This document shows positions 1 through 9,503 of a stretch of 44,680 bases of DNA, one piece after another; position 1 is the first letter of the stretch; every line of letters starts with the position of its first letter. The translations under genes were made by a program, and so were the position numbers. This DNA comes from Rudaea sp. (lineage in GTDB: Bacteria > Pseudomonadota > Gammaproteobacteria > Xanthomonadales > Rhodanobacteraceae): NCBI GenBank assembly GCA_025451955.1, contig JANWJJ010000106.1, positions 1 through 44,680 of the forward strand, given 5' to 3'. The notes under the pieces were generated by a model, which was not told where the DNA came from, did no database searches, and saw only the letters and a list, made by a program, of their open reading frames with translations.

Positions 1-74
1 CGCTGGTTTCGTCTGACGTGGACGCTGGTTTGCGATCAGGCGGCGAGCTTGGCGTCACCGACGGCGTGCTGCGG

Positions 75-103
75 TTGACAATCATTCTCATTTGCAATTA
101 AAT
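75..103 (+). promoter_or_regulatory. bfd promoter with overlapping Fur-like box
   Basis: A -35 TTGACA (75-80) and a -10 TTAAAT (98-103) are separated by 17 bases. TGACAATCATTCTCA at 76-90 matches the 7-1-7 Fur consensus TGATAAT-n-ATTATCA at all but two positions and covers the end of the -35 and the start of the spacer. Iron-loaded Fur bound here would block RNA polymerase. The bfd start codon is at 133. Confidence 0.7.
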
Positions 104-132
104 AGTCCGCAGCCAACCAGCAGTTTGCGGCC

Positions 133-333
133 ATGTACGTTTGTCTTTGCAATGCAATCACCGACAAGACCATTCGCCAGGCGGTAGCCGAGGGCGTATG
201 CAGCTTGCCTGAGCTGAGCCGCCGCACCGGCTGCGCGCGGGTCTGTGGCAGTTGTGCCGAACTGGCCGAACAGGTGTTGCACGAGGAACTCGGCCGCCAG
301 CGTTTTCGTCTGCCGCTGGTCGCCGCCGCCTGA
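133..333 (+). CDS. bfd: bacterioferritin-associated ferredoxin Bfd
   Basis: This 66-residue [2Fe-2S] protein is expected to donate electrons to bacterioferritin heme so that stored ferric iron is reduced and released to the cytoplasm. The four cluster ligands are in the classical Bfd arrangement: C4 and C6 in MYVCLCNA, and C38 and C41 in VCGSC. The length matches the family, and the ATG at 133 is the natural start because C4 must lie next to the N-terminus. It is followed 130 bases downstream by bfr, its usual partner. A Fur-like box overlaps its promoter, which fits induction under iron starvation as known for E. coli bfd. Confidence 0.95.
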   Translation: MYVCLCNAITDKTIRQAVAEGVCSLPELSRRTGCARVCGSCAELAEQVLHEELGRQRFRLPLVAAA

Positions 334-463
334 TTTTAATTCGACTCGATCCGATCCGCGCCTGCGCGAGTTTGCACGCGCAAATGCTCACGATTCGTGT
401 TTCCGCATGCGTCGCGCGTGCGCGCTATAGTCCCGATACGATTTCACGCTGGAGCACGCGATT

Positions 464-934
464 ATGAAAGGCGATACCCAAGTCATCAAACATCTGAACA
501 AGGTGCTGTACAACGAGCTCACCGCGATCAACCAGTATTTTCTGCACGCGAAGATGTACCGCAACTGGGGCTACAAGGAGTTGGCCGAGCACGAGCACAA
601 GGAATCGATCGACGAGATGAAGCACGCCGATGCGCTGATCGAGCGCATCCTGTTTCTCGAAGGCCTGCCGAATCTGCAAACGCTGGGCAAGCTGCTGATT
701 GGCGAAACCCCGAAGGAAGTCATCCAGTGCGACCTGAAACTCGAACAGGCGGCGCACCTCGATCTGAAAACCGCGATCGCACATTGCGAATCCTGTGGCG
801 ATTACGTCAGCCGCGAATTGTTCGAGCAGATCCTCGAATCCGAGGAAGAACACATCGACTGGCTGGAAACCCAACTTGGCCTGATCGCTCAGCTGGGTGA
901 CGCGAATTACCTGCAGACCAAGCTCGCAAGCTGA
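464..934 (+). CDS. bfr: bacterioferritin
   Basis: This is the iron-storage subunit that assembles into a 24-mer cage, oxidises Fe(II) and binds heme between subunits. All ferroxidase-centre ligands are present at canonical positions (E18, E51, H54, E94, E127, H130), as is the heme ligand M52 in the DEMKHAD motif. The length of 156 residues is normal. The ATG at 464 has GGAG at 451-454. A TATAGT hexamer at 426-431 could be its own -10, but no good -35 is visible, so readthrough from bfd is also possible. It converges with the hybrid kinase gene, and the two stop codons are only 3 bases apart. Confidence 0.97.
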   Translation: MKGDTQVIKHLNKVLYNELTAINQYFLHAKMYRNWGYKELAEHEHKESIDEMKHADALIERILFLEGLPNLQTLGKLLIGETPKEVIQCDLKLEQAAHLDLKTAIAHCESCGDYVSRELFEQILESEEEHIDWLETQLGLIAQLGDANYLQTKLAS

Positions 935-937
935 CTT

Positions 938-3361
938 TCAGGCCACACTTTTCGTCAGCAGCGAGTTCAGCTCGACCGTCACACGCTGAAAGCTGCGCTG
1001 GATTTCGGCGACCAGGATCGGTGCCTCGTTGCCCAGCGTTCCGGCGCGCGCGCCATGCTCCAGCCGCTTGGCCAGTTCAGACAAGCCGAGCGCACCGAGA
1101 TTGGCGCTGGTGGATTTGAGCGAATGCGCCGGCGCGATCAAGCCTTCGGCATCCGCGCGCGCCGCTGCCTGTTCCAGCGCCGCGACAGCTTTCGGCGTGT
1201 CTTCCAGATACACCCGTACCAGGTCGGTGAACTCATCGCCCATCACATCGAGCAGATCGCGCACGACGTCGGTATCGAGCACGCCCTCGCGCAGCATGGC
1301 AGGTGCCGGTGGCGATGCAGTGGCTGTTACGGGCAACGCTGCCGCCACCGCAGGTTTGCTCGGTGGCGATGGCGGCGCCACGATCTGCGATTTCGCTCCC
1401 GCCGGCAGCCAGCGCCGCAATGTCTGTTCGAGCAGGGCGCGATTGAGCGGCTTGGACATGTAATCGTCCATGCCGGCATTCAGGCATTTTTCGCGGTCGC
1501 CGGCCATCGCATTTGCGGTCATGGCGATGATCGGAATGCGCTTGCCATTCTTGTCGGATTCGTTCTGGCCGGCCTCGTTCTGACGACGGATACGTGTGGC
1601 TGTATAGCCGTCCATTACCGGCATCTGGCAATCCATCAATATCGCGTCGAAGCGCTGCTGTTCGAGCGCGTCCAGGGCTTCCTTGCCGTTTTCCGCCACG
1701 ACCAGGCTCACGCCGATCAGGCTGAGCAGCCGTTGCGCGACCTGGCGATTGACGACATTGTCCTCGACCAGCAGCACATGTCCGGCCAGTGGCGTCGCCA
1801 CGGCGGCGGGCTGGTCGATTTGCACCTGCGGCGCGGACTCGACCGCGCGCGGCGCGAACACGCCGGCATCGGCATGTTCGCCTGCGCCGAGCAGCTTGGT
1901 CACGGCGCCGCGCAATTCGCCTTCGCCGTATTGACGCGGCAGGGTCGCGACGCGCGTTTCGACGGCGAGTTCGGCGGGCGCCGGCTCATCGCCGAGCAGA
2001 AACACGAAGCGCATGGCGTCGAGCGTGGGATCGCGCACGACGTTTTTCAGCAGGCCAACGCAGGCACCGATGGGAAGCGCGCCTGCATCGAGGATCAGCA
2101 GATCGTAGGCCCAACTCTCGCCCATGCTCGCGGCCGAGCGCAGCTTGGCCAGCGCATCGGCGGCGGCGGCGGTTTGCAGAAAAGTCACGCCCCAGGAAGT
2201 GAAATAGCTGCCGAGACGGCGCATGCACGTCGCATCGCTGGACAGCACCAGCGCACGTGCGCCATGCAGATCACGGCGACTGCTGGCGACGTCGCCGAGC
2301 GCCTTGAGCAGGGGCACGCTGAACCAGAACAGCGAACCTTTGCCGGGCTCGGAACGCACGCCGATCTTGCCGTTCATCAGCTCGACGATACGTTTGCAAA
2401 TGACCAGACCAAGTCCGGTGCCGCCGTGCATGCGCGTGGTCGAGGCATCGGCTTGCGAGAACGGTTGGAACAGCTTCGCTGCTGCCTCTGGCGCGATGCC
2501 GGCGCCGGTATCCTTGACCGCGAACAGGATTTCAAAATGCGTGCGCGTTTCGCCGCGCTTGCTCAGATGGATCATGACCGAGCCGCGCCGGGTGAACTTG
2601 ATCGCGTTGCTTGCCAGGTTGGTAAGGACCTGACGCAGCCGCACCGGATCGCCGCGCACCGCCAGGCGCACGCTCGGCTCAATAGTCACGTTGAAGTCGA
2701 TGCCCTTGGCCTCGGCGCTTTTTTCCATCAAGCGGCGCACCGAGTCGGTGACTTCGCGCAGATTGAGCCCGACGCTTTCGAGTTCGAGCTTCTTTGCCTC
2801 GATCTTGGAATAATCGAGGATGTCGTCGACGATGCGCAGCAGTTCGCGTGCGGATTTGTACGCGGTTTGCAGATAATCCAACTGGTCCGGCGCCAGTTTG
2901 GTAGAAAGCAAAATATCCAGAAGTGGAATAATTCCATTGAGCGGCGTGCGGATTTCGTGGCTCATCGTGGCCAGAAATTCGCTCTTGGCCATCATCGCCG
3001 CTTCGGCTTGCTGCTTGGCCAGCAGCAATTCGCCTTGCACGCTGCGCAGCTTGTCGAGTTCGGATTGCATCGCGGCGGTTGCCGACGGCGGCGCAACGGA
3101 TACGACCGCAGGCAATGCGGCTACCGGCATTTCCGGTTCCGGCAACGGTTCGGCCGCGTAGGCACGCCAGCCGATCCAGCCGCCGAGTGCGGCGAGTACC
3201 AGCAACGGCGCAATCCACAGCGCCTGTTGCGGTGGCAGCACGAACGGTGCGCCCAGGCCGATGGCAACGACGATGGCGAGACTGATGCGCACGATCCACG
3301 GTGCCGCCGGGTGCAACCGGCGCAGCGAAGCGTCGAAACGGCGATCAGGCAGTCGTGGCAT
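938..3361 (-). CDS. hybrid sensor histidine kinase (HisKA-HATPase-REC-REC-HPt)
   Basis: This is a BarA-type membrane hybrid kinase of 807 residues. Order: two N-terminal membrane segments (about 22-42 and 48-66) with almost no periplasmic loop; a coiled coil leading into HisKA with phosphorylatable H135 ([11 protein letters not shown]); HATPase with DTGAGI and GTGLGL boxes; a degenerate receiver (about 368-485); an intact receiver with D577 (LMDCQMP) and the conserved late lysine (MSKPL); and an HPt domain with H746 (AHSLKSTS). A His-Asp-His relay is therefore possible, but no separate ligand domain is visible. The start lies inside the 3' end of the upstream regulator gene (stop 3345), which suggests translational coupling. 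A TTG at 3370, preceded by AGGA, is an alternative start. The stimulus and output regulator are not evident. Confidence 0.9.
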   Translation of the reverse strand: MPRLPDRRFDASLRRLHPAAPWIVRISLAIVVAIGLGAPFVLPPQQALWIAPLLVLAALGGWIGWRAYAAEPLPEPEMPVAALPAVVSVAPPSATAAMQSELDKLRSVQGELLLAKQQAEAAMMAKSEFLATMSHEIRTPLNGIIPLLDILLSTKLAPDQLDYLQTAYKSARELLRIVDDILDYSKIEAKKLELESVGLNLREVTDSVRRLMEKSAEAKGIDFNVTIEPSVRLAVRGDPVRLRQVLTNLASNAIKFTRRGSVMIHLSKRGETRTHFEILFAVKDTGAGIAPEAAAKLFQPFSQADASTTRMHGGTGLGLVICKRIVELMNGKIGVRSEPGKGSLFWFSVPLLKALGDVASSRRDLHGARALVLSSDATCMRRLGSYFTSWGVTFLQTAAAADALAKLRSAASMGESWAYDLLILDAGALPIGACVGLLKNVVRDPTLDAMRFVFLLGDEPAPAELAVETRVATLPRQYGEGELRGAVTKLLGAGEHADAGVFAPRAVESAPQVQIDQPAAVATPLAGHVLLVEDNVVNRQVAQRLLSLIGVSLVVAENGKEALDALEQQRFDAILMDCQMPVMDGYTATRIRRQNEAGQNESDKNGKRIPIIAMTANAMAGDREKCLNAGMDDYMSKPLNRALLEQTLRRWLPAGAKSQIVAPPSPPSKPAVAAALPVTATASPPAPAMLREGVLDTDVVRDLLDVMGDEFTDLVRVYLEDTPKAVAALEQAAARADAEGLIAPAHSLKSTSANLGALGLSELAKRLEHGARAGTLGNEAPILVAEIQRSFQRVTVELNSLLTKSVA

Positions 3362-6104
3362 GGAAATCAAAACTCAGATCCTGTCCGGCCTGCTGGACGA
3401 AGTCGCCCTGGATGTAGTCGATACCGGTGGTCCACAGCAGCGACGCACTTTGCGCGTCCTCGATGCGCGGCGCGATCACCTTGCTGCCGCGTTCGTGCGC
3501 GTGCGCAACGATCTGGCGCAGTTCTTCGCGCAATTGTCCGTTGCGCAAACCCTCGCCGCTGTAGCGTGGCGAAAGTTTCAGGAAGGTCACCGGCAATTGT
3601 TCCAGCAACTGGAATGAAGCCGGATTGGCGTCGAACATCGACAGCGACAGATGCACGCCGAGTTCGCGCAAGTCTTTTGCAAAGGCGGACAGGTCGCGCA
3701 GGTTCGCCAGCACCTCGGGCAGACGGAATTCCAGCACCAGTTGCGCCGCGGCCAGGCGCCGGGTTTCGAGCAACTGGCCGAGCCAGCCGATGCGCTGTAC
3801 ATCGCTTGCGGCCTCGATCGACTGGCTGGCGAACAGGCGCACCGGGCGCCGTTGGCGCACGCGTTCGGCCATCACCAGCAGGCAGCGCGACAACACCCAG
3901 CGGTCGATCTCGGCGGCGAGGCCTTCGCGTTCCGCCAGCGGCAGGATTTCGGTCGCGGTATACAATTTTCCACCATCGCCGCGCAGCCGCAGCAGGGCCT
4001 GGAATTGTTCCTCGTCGTCACCCTGCAGCGAAACCACCGGCTGGAACAGCAACTGGAAATCCTCGGCCTTGAGCGCGTCGCGGATGCGTTGTGCCAGCAC
4101 CTGATCGGTGGCGCCGGCCGCCGTCTCGCGCGCGACGCGAAACAGGCCGATGTGCTTGCCGCCCGGCGCGCGTGCGTCGGCCATTGCGCGCTCGGCGGCG
4201 TTGAGCATGGCGCCGGCATCGCCGAGTCCGGCGGCAAAGGTGCAGATGCCGAAGGTCAGACTCACACTCAGGGTCTTGCCCTCGTGTTCGAACACTTCGC
4301 GTGCGGTGCGATCGCGCAGTTCGCCGGCCAGTTGCATCAATGTGGCTTCGTCGCCGGCATGGCAGAGCAGGGCGAAGCTGGTGTCGCCATAGCGAGTGGT
4401 CAGATCCGCGGGCTGAATATGCGAAGCGATGAAGGCGCCGACTTGATTGAGCAGGGCGTCGAAGTTGGTCAGGCCCACGCGCTCGCGAATTTGCCCCGCC
4501 GCGTCGATCTCCACATACAGCAGTCCGCCGCCATGTTCGGCCGGATCTTCGCCGGCGAGCACGGCGTTGAGCCGATCGAGCAGATGCGCGCGTTCGTACA
4601 GGCCGGTGACCGGATCGCGCGGATTCTGTGCCTGCGCGCGGCGACTGAGTGTGCGTGCACGCCGGGCGCGGTTGGTCACCGCGGAAATCAAATGCTTGGG
4701 CCGGATCGGCTTGGACAGGAAATCGTCGCCGCCGGCATTGAGCGCCTCGAAGTGTTTTTCCTCGTCGTGCTCGCCGGATAAAAACACGATCGGCGTGGTG
4801 ATGAAGGCCTCGCGCTCGCGGATGATCGCGGTCAGTTCCATGCCGTCGCAGTTCGGCATGTATAAATCCATCAGAATGAGTTCGGGTTTGAACGATTCGA
4901 GCTGATCGAGCGCGGCCAGCGGATCGGTGACCGCGCAGGTGCTCATGCCGGCCTTGCGCAGAATCGATTCGGCGAAGATCGCCTGCGCGCGATCGTCTTC
5001 GACGATCAGCACGCGGAACGGATCGGCGCTGTCGGCTTCCAGCAATTCGGCGATGCGCGTCATCACATCGCCGGACTGCGCTGGCAGTTCGATGAAGCTG
5101 TCGGCGCCGGCACGCATCGCCCGCAGGCGCACCGGCAGTTCGCCGGAATTGGAAAACGTGAGCAGGGCCAGGCGGCGACTCAGGCGTGCGCGCGCGGCCT
5201 TGATCATGTCGCCGATGGGTTCGAGCGAATCCTGGAATGGCGCATCGATCGCGACCAGATGCGGGGCGAACGCGGCCAGCATTTCCTTCAACTCGGCGAC
5301 GCTGTCGAGCAGCGTCAATTCGTAACCGGCGGCTTCGATTTTCTGGTCGACTTCACAGGCCAGCGGATTGCCGTCGCTCAGGTGATACACCTTGCGCAAC
5401 TCGACGCCGCGCGCCGCGGCGACAGTTTGGCCAAGGTCGGATTCTTTCGATGCAAGAACCGGAACCGGTGCAATCGGCGCTACGCTTGCTGCGGGCTTTG
5501 CCGCCACCATGACCGGCGCGCTGACTGGCGCGGGTGTCGGTGGGATTGGTGCGACGGGTGCTGTGGGCGCAACCGGCGCGACGGCTGGAACCGGAACGGC
5601 GCGTGGCGGAATCGGTGTGGCCACGGCGGCCGGTTTGGCGACACGCACAACCGGAGCGAAGCGTTTCCAGTATTCCGGCGGTGGCGTGACTTGCAACGCG
5701 AACGGACCGGTTTGCACGTTGGCCACCGTCAACGCGGCCACGGCTTGGGCGGCGCTGGGTTCGCCGTAGCGATTTTCGTGCTGGGCGATCAGCGGTTCGA
5801 GTTCACGCAATTGCGCGGCGAAGGCTTCGGTCTGAGTCGCGTCGGGAATCGCCACCCGTTCGACAAACGGCGCGAGAAATCCTTCCAGCGCGAACAGACG
5901 CTCGCCGAGATCGAGCAGGGCGTAGCGGCCGCAGGCACCGGCCAGAGTTTGCACTTCGCGGAACAGGATCGACAGCGCGTTGATGTCCCAACCTTGCGTA
6001 CACAGGCGTTGGCCGCGCTTGCGCAGGGTATCCAGGCGCTTGGGCAAGTGCCGCAGAAAGGCCAGTCGCAGTTCCGCTGCCTGTTGGGTATCGTCTTGCG
6101 TCAT
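3345..6104 (-). CDS. FimX-like REC-GGDEF-EAL protein, catalytically degenerate
   Basis: This 919-residue soluble signalling protein has an unusual chain of modules. Residues 1-110 resemble an HPt domain, but the phosphorylated His is replaced (VQTLAGACG). A Pro/Ala-rich linker spans about 150-220. A receiver-like domain lacking its Asp pocket spans about 233-355, followed by a normal receiver at 363-480 (VEDD, D413 in LMDLYMP, LSKPI). The GGDEF domain has RYGDTSF in place of the GGDEF signature. The EAL domain has QAL in place of EAL and lacks the usual EGVE segment (APRIED instead). It is probably neither cyclase nor phosphodiesterase and may be a c-di-GMP receptor or scaffold, as FimX is for type IV pili. 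It overlaps the hybrid kinase gene, so the two very likely form one signalling unit. The FimX resemblance is inference. Confidence 0.82.
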   Translation of the reverse strand: MTQDDTQQAAELRLAFLRHLPKRLDTLRKRGQRLCTQGWDINALSILFREVQTLAGACGRYALLDLGERLFALEGFLAPFVERVAIPDATQTEAFAAQLRELEPLIAQHENRYGEPSAAQAVAALTVANVQTGPFALQVTPPPEYWKRFAPVVRVAKPAAVATPIPPRAVPVPAVAPVAPTAPVAPIPPTPAPVSAPVMVAAKPAASVAPIAPVPVLASKESDLGQTVAAARGVELRKVYHLSDGNPLACEVDQKIEAAGYELTLLDSVAELKEMLAAFAPHLVAIDAPFQDSLEPIGDMIKAARARLSRRLALLTFSNSGELPVRLRAMRAGADSFIELPAQSGDVMTRIAELLEADSADPFRVLIVEDDRAQAIFAESILRKAGMSTCAVTDPLAALDQLESFKPELILMDLYMPNCDGMELTAIIREREAFITTPIVFLSGEHDEEKHFEALNAGGDDFLSKPIRPKHLISAVTNRARRARTLSRRAQAQNPRDPVTGLYERAHLLDRLNAVLAGEDPAEHGGGLLYVEIDAAGQIRERVGLTNFDALLNQVGAFIASHIQPADLTTRYGDTSFALLCHAGDEATLMQLAGELRDRTAREVFEHEGKTLSVSLTFGICTFAAGLGDAGAMLNAAERAMADARAPGGKHIGLFRVARETAAGATDQVLAQRIRDALKAEDFQLLFQPVVSLQGDDEEQFQALLRLRGDGGKLYTATEILPLAEREGLAAEIDRWVLSRCLLVMAERVRQRRPVRLFASQSIEAASDVQRIGWLGQLLETRRLAAAQLVLEFRLPEVLANLRDLSAFAKDLRELGVHLSLSMFDANPASFQLLEQLPVTFLKLSPRYSGEGLRNGQLREELRQIVAHAHERGSKVIAPRIEDAQSASLLWTTGIDYIQGDFVQQAGQDLSFDFHATTA

Positions 6105-6219
6105 TGCCGAATTCCGTGGTCGCGGAACTATACCAGCGCCGCGTCGAAACCTTCCACAATGCTTCAGGTTTGCGCTTCAACTCCTTGACGCAGGCTGTGG
6201 ACGCTGCCGTCGGCTTTAC

Positions 6220-6645
6220 TCAAAAGCCGGGCTTGACCACGGCCAGAATCACGATCGCGATCAGGAACAACGCCGGTAGTTCGTTGAACAACCGCAGCCA
6301 ACGCGGCGAGCGCGTGCAGCGATCCTGCGCGAACTGGTTTTTCAGCCGCACCAGGTACAGGTGATAAACGATCAGGCCCAGCACCAGGGTCAGTTTTGCG
6401 TGCAGCCACGGCTGCTGCAGATAGCCGGGGACGAGCAGCAAGGTCCAGACGCCGAAGATCAGGGCGAGTGTTGCGCCGATATGGGTGATGACCAGCAGCC
6501 GGCGCTCCATGATTTTCAATTGCGCGCGTACCGCATCCTGACTCGCTTCGGCGTGATAGACGAACAGGCGCGGCAGATAGAACAGTCCGGCGAACCAGGT
6601 CACCACGAAGATCACATGCAGGGCTTTGATCCAGAGCCAGGTCAT
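6220..6645 (-). CDS. hemJ: protoporphyrinogen oxidase HemJ
   Basis: This 141-residue inner-membrane protein has four predicted membrane helices. It belongs to the HemJ family, which oxidises protoporphyrinogen IX to protoporphyrin IX in heme synthesis. The family His (H10, in KALHVIFV) and Lys (K84, in LHAKLTL) are in place, as is the typical start MTWLWIKALH. The ATG at 6645 has AGGTG at good spacing. It is transcribed divergently from the DUF6776/bactofilin operon. The known link with heme fits the bfr gene nearby, but there is no operon connection. Confidence 0.9.
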   Translation of the reverse strand: MTWLWIKALHVIFVVTWFAGLFYLPRLFVYHAEASQDAVRAQLKIMERRLLVITHIGATLALIFGVWTLLLVPGYLQQPWLHAKLTLVLGLIVYHLYLVRLKNQFAQDRCTRSPRWLRLFNELPALFLIAIVILAVVKPGF

Positions 6646-6701
6646 CGGGATGCACCTGTGAGAGCGGCGTCACAGTATATGCCGCGGCGCGGGCTGCGCG
6701 C

Positions 6702-6731
6702 TTGACGTGCGCGCAAAGGCAAGGCTATAAC
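6702..6731 (+). promoter_or_regulatory. sigma-70 promoter of the DUF6776-bactofilin operon
   Basis: TTGACG (6702-6707) and TATAAC (6726-6731) are separated by 18 bases, with five of six matches in each hexamer. They point towards the start codon at 6776 and lie in the divergent gap with hemJ. Confidence 0.6.
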
Positions 6732-6775
6732 GCCGCTCCCCCCGCCGGCTTCGCGCCGCGCCACTCGACTTGCGC

Positions 6776-7525
6776 ATGGCCAATGTTCTGCCGCCACCCA
6801 TCCTTGTAGTCCGGCCACAGCATTCCGCGCGCGGGCGCCGCTTCGTGGTGCTGATCCTCTTGGCCTGGATGCTGTCGCTGGCACTGGCTTTTGGATTGGG
6901 GCATATGGCGCGGCAGTGGGTTGACGGGCTGGTCGATCACGCGGCACTGGCCAGTGCGAAAAAAGATCGCGATGCGCAATTGCAGCGGATTGCCGTACTC
7001 GAGCGTGCCGAGCAAGTAGCGCGCGCGGCCAACGGCGACTTGCAGCAAAGCCTGCGCGATCGCCAGGAAGAGATCGCCGGATTGCGCGCCGATCTGGCGT
7101 TCTACAGCCGCCTGACCGATGGCGCCAGCAAGCTCGAAGGCCTTAACGTGCACGGCATCCACTTGCAGGCCGGGGCCGCACCACGAGTATACAATTTCAC
7201 CATAACCCTGACCCAGACCTTGAAATCCGGCCAGGTCGCCAGCGGCTATGTGCGCCTGAGCGTCAGCGGCGTGCAGGCCGGCAAGCTGACCACGCTGGCG
7301 TGGAGTGAACTGGCGCCGAATCAGGATGTGTCGGGCCTGGTGTTTTCGTTCAAGTATTTCCAGCAAATTGCCGGGACTCTGATGGTGCCGGAAGGCTTCG
7401 CCCCCAATCGCATCCGCGTCGAAGCCGATGCCGGCGGCGACATGGGCCGCGCGGATCAGGAATTCGCCTGGACCGATGCCATCGCCGATCAGGCCGCTCA
7501 GGAGGTTTCCGATGTTCAACACTAA
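6776..7525 (+). CDS. DUF6776 family membrane-anchored protein
   Basis: This is a 249-residue protein with one N-terminal membrane helix (about 24-46, after an Arg-rich cytoplasmic end), a coiled coil (about 60-110) and a C-terminal beta-rich domain likely to lie in the periplasm. The pattern fits the DUF6776 family, whose biochemical function I do not know. Its last 14 bases overlap the bactofilin start, so the two are translationally linked. A role with the bactofilin scaffold in envelope shape is a guess from context. The ATG at 6776 was preferred over a TTG at 6770; neither has a clear ribosome-binding site. Confidence 0.75.
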   Translation: MANVLPPPILVVRPQHSARGRRFVVLILLAWMLSLALAFGLGHMARQWVDGLVDHAALASAKKDRDAQLQRIAVLERAEQVARAANGDLQQSLRDRQEEIAGLRADLAFYSRLTDGASKLEGLNVHGIHLQAGAAPRVYNFTITLTQTLKSGQVASGYVRLSVSGVQAGKLTTLAWSELAPNQDVSGLVFSFKYFQQIAGTLMVPEGFAPNRIRVEADAGGDMGRADQEFAWTDAIADQAAQEVSDVQH

Positions 7526-7937
7526 GAAAGATGCACAGACCGTGGTCGAGGCGACAACCTTGATCGCCGCCGGTACCGAAATCCGTGGCGATATCCACTT
7601 CAAGGGCCGCCTGCATGTCGACGGCAAGGTTGAAGGCGCGATTCGCGGCGAGGGCACGCAGGCGATGTTGACCTTGTCCGCGCATGCCAGCGTAACCGGC
7701 GAAGTGCAGGCGCCGCACATCGTCATCAATGGCGCCATCGTTGGTGATGTGACCGCGAGCGAACGCCTGGAACTGGCCAGCAATGCACGTGTGGAAGGCA
7801 ACGTCTATTACAAGCTGCTGGAAATGTCCGCTGGCGCGCAGATCAACGGCAAGATGGTGTATCGCGCCGAACCGCAGCGGCAATTGCCCAAACCCGAACC
7901 GGCGGCCGATGTGGCGGACAAGACCACCAAGTCTTGA
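7512..7937 (+). CDS. bactofilin family cytoskeletal protein
   Basis: Bactofilins polymerise into membrane-associated filaments that position cell-wall and polarity factors. This 141-residue protein has the single DUF583 beta-helix core (about 15-115) with regular Gly/Val/Ile strands (GDIHFKGRLHVDGKVEG) and short polar ends, as usual for the family. The reading frame is open further upstream, but the ATG at 7512 follows a perfect AGGAGG and begins the family-like MFNTKK. The usual adjacent M23 peptidase is not here; the partner is the DUF6776 gene. The next gene, erpA, starts 55 bases downstream. Confidence 0.9.
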   Translation: MFNTKKDAQTVVEATTLIAAGTEIRGDIHFKGRLHVDGKVEGAIRGEGTQAMLTLSAHASVTGEVQAPHIVINGAIVGDVTASERLELASNARVEGNVYYKLLEMSAGAQINGKMVYRAEPQRQLPKPEPAADVADKTTKS

Positions 7938-7992
7938 AAACAACGGAGCCATCACGATGTATGCTGGGTAATCCGCGCCGCTGGAAACACCC

Positions 7993-8355
7993 GTGAACGA
8001 CACTCCGAACTACCAGAACGCCCTTGACGAACCGCTGTTGTTCACCGCTGCCGCGGCGCACAAGGTGCGTGAGCTGATTGACGAGGAGAACAACCAGAAT
8101 CTCAAGCTGCGTGTCTACATCTCCGGTGGTGGCTGCTCGGGTTTCCAGTACGGTTTCACCTTCGACGAACAAAGCGCCGAAGACGATCTGGCCGTGGTCA
8201 AGGATGGCGTGACTCTCGTGGTCGATCCGCTCAGTCTGCAATATTTGATGGGTGCCGAAGTCGATTACAGCGAAAACCTGCACGGTGCGCAGTTCGTGAT
8301 CCGCAATCCGAACGCAAAGACGACCTGCGGCTGCGGGTCTTCATTTACTGTCTGA
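7993..8355 (+). CDS. erpA: iron-sulfur cluster insertion protein ErpA
   Basis: This is an A-type carrier that hands Fe-S clusters to apoproteins such as IspG. The 120 residues include the three conserved cluster cysteines: C48 in GGGCSGF, and C112 and C114 near the end in TTCGCGSSF. The start is GTG at 7993; the longer N-terminus with DEPLLFT is typical of ErpA rather than IscA, and no isc genes are adjacent. A perfect hairpin follows the gene at 8416-8444. Confidence 0.93.
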   Translation: MNDTPNYQNALDEPLLFTAAAAHKVRELIDEENNQNLKLRVYISGGGCSGFQYGFTFDEQSAEDDLAVVKDGVTLVVDPLSLQYLMGAEVDYSENLHGAQFVIRNPNAKTTCGCGSSFTV

Positions 8356-8415
8356 GTATGGAAAAGCGTCAGCGTGACCGGCATCGATTGCGATTCGCGC
8401 ACTTCCACAACCCCT

Positions 8416-8444
8416 ACGCAAGCCGTGCTGCACACGGCTTGCGT
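8416..8444 (+). terminator. 12-bp perfect hairpin after erpA
   Basis: ACGCAAGCCGTG (8416-8427) and its exact reverse complement (8433-8444) enclose a five-base loop. There is no T-run after it, so it may be a Rho-type or mRNA-stabilising 3' hairpin rather than a strict intrinsic terminator. Confidence 0.5.
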
Positions 8445-8475
8445 CGCCTCCTTGACTCAAGGGGGCTGAACTAAA

Positions 8476-9453
8476 GTGCAATCGAGCAGCGTGCGCAGCC
8501 GCCACAATGCCTTCACCGCGTTGGAACTGGATCGCGGCAGCGAGCATCGCGATGATTCCGTGTGGCTTGCTGAACATCGCGATGCACCGACGGCACGCTA
8601 TCTGATTTTGAGTGTCGATGGTCGTGCCTTGCTCGCCGCCGATCGACGCCGCCTGCACGAATTCAACGTCGTTGAGCGCGGTCGATTTGCGCCGGGCGCG
8701 GCACCGAGTTTTCTCGGCAGCGCGAGCGGCAGCGATTATTTCCTGTTGTGTGTGGATGACGCCGTGGCGGCGAATGCCGCGGCGGAAACCGGTGCCGTCG
8801 CGCTTGATCTGCGCAGCGCCGGCGCCAGTCTGCCGGCCTTCGATGCCGGCCTGTTCGCCTATGCGCGCGGACTGGCGCATTGGCAGCAGCGCACGCGCTT
8901 TTGCCCGGCATGCGCGGCGCCGCTGAAGTTCGAGGCCGGCGGTCATCGCGCCAAGTGTACGAATCCACAATGTGGCATCGAGCAATTTCCGCGCACCGAT
9001 CCGGCGATCATCGTCATAGTTGGCGATGGCGACCGTTGCCTGCTCGGACGCGGGCACGCTTGGCCGGAACAGCGCTATTCCACCCTGGCCGGTTTCGTCG
9101 AACCGGGTGAAACGCTTGAAGACGCGGTGCGCCGCGAAGTGCTGGAAGAATCCGGCGTGCGCGTCGGCGAGTGCGATTATCATTCGTCGCAGCCGTGGCC
9201 GTTTCCGGCGTCGATCATGCTCGGTTTCACCGCGCAGGCCGAAGACGCGACGATCCATCTTGGAACGGAACTGGCCGAGGCGCGCTGGTTCAGCGTGGAT
9301 GAACTGGTCGATGGCCTGAAAGCGCGAACGCTCGGCCTGTCATCGCCCTTGTCGGTGTCGTATCGTCTGATCGAATATTGGTTACGCCAGACCGCCGGGC
9401 TTGAATTGGCGGCGCTGACGCACGATGATCCCCCGGCGATTATGCGACGCTGA
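8476..9453 (+). CDS. nudC: NADH pyrophosphatase NudC
   Basis: This 325-residue Nudix hydrolase splits NAD(H) to NMN(H) and AMP; the family also removes NAD caps from RNA. It has an N-terminal domain, a zinc ribbon (C143, C146, C161, C166) and a full Nudix box at 206-228 (GFVEPGE ... REVLEESG). The NudC signature SQPWPFP lies at 238-244 and separates it from other Nudix enzymes. The GTG start at 8476 is preceded by AAGGGGG. The downstream membrane protein gene begins 51 bases later and may be cotranscribed. Confidence 0.93.
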   Translation: MQSSSVRSRHNAFTALELDRGSEHRDDSVWLAEHRDAPTARYLILSVDGRALLAADRRRLHEFNVVERGRFAPGAAPSFLGSASGSDYFLLCVDDAVAANAAAETGAVALDLRSAGASLPAFDAGLFAYARGLAHWQQRTRFCPACAAPLKFEAGGHRAKCTNPQCGIEQFPRTDPAIIVIVGDGDRCLLGRGHAWPEQRYSTLAGFVEPGETLEDAVRREVLEESGVRVGECDYHSSQPWPFPASIMLGFTAQAEDATIHLGTELAEARWFSVDELVDGLKARTLGLSSPLSVSYRLIEYWLRQTAGLELAALTHDDPPAIMRR

Positions 9454-9503
9454 CGGCGTTGCCGGTACACGACGGATAGAATCGCCACTGATAGAATCGG
9501 CGC

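Noticed and set aside
1..132. Short plus-strand frames at the window start that could be the 3' end of an upstream gene
   Set aside because: Frames end within 100 bases and show no recognisable protein end, so no gene is supported.
1055..4072. 1005-codon plus-strand open frame
   Set aside because: It is antisense to the kinase and regulator genes, whose domains are clear. The sequence is Arg/His/Gln-rich without motifs, as is usual for GC-rich antisense frames.
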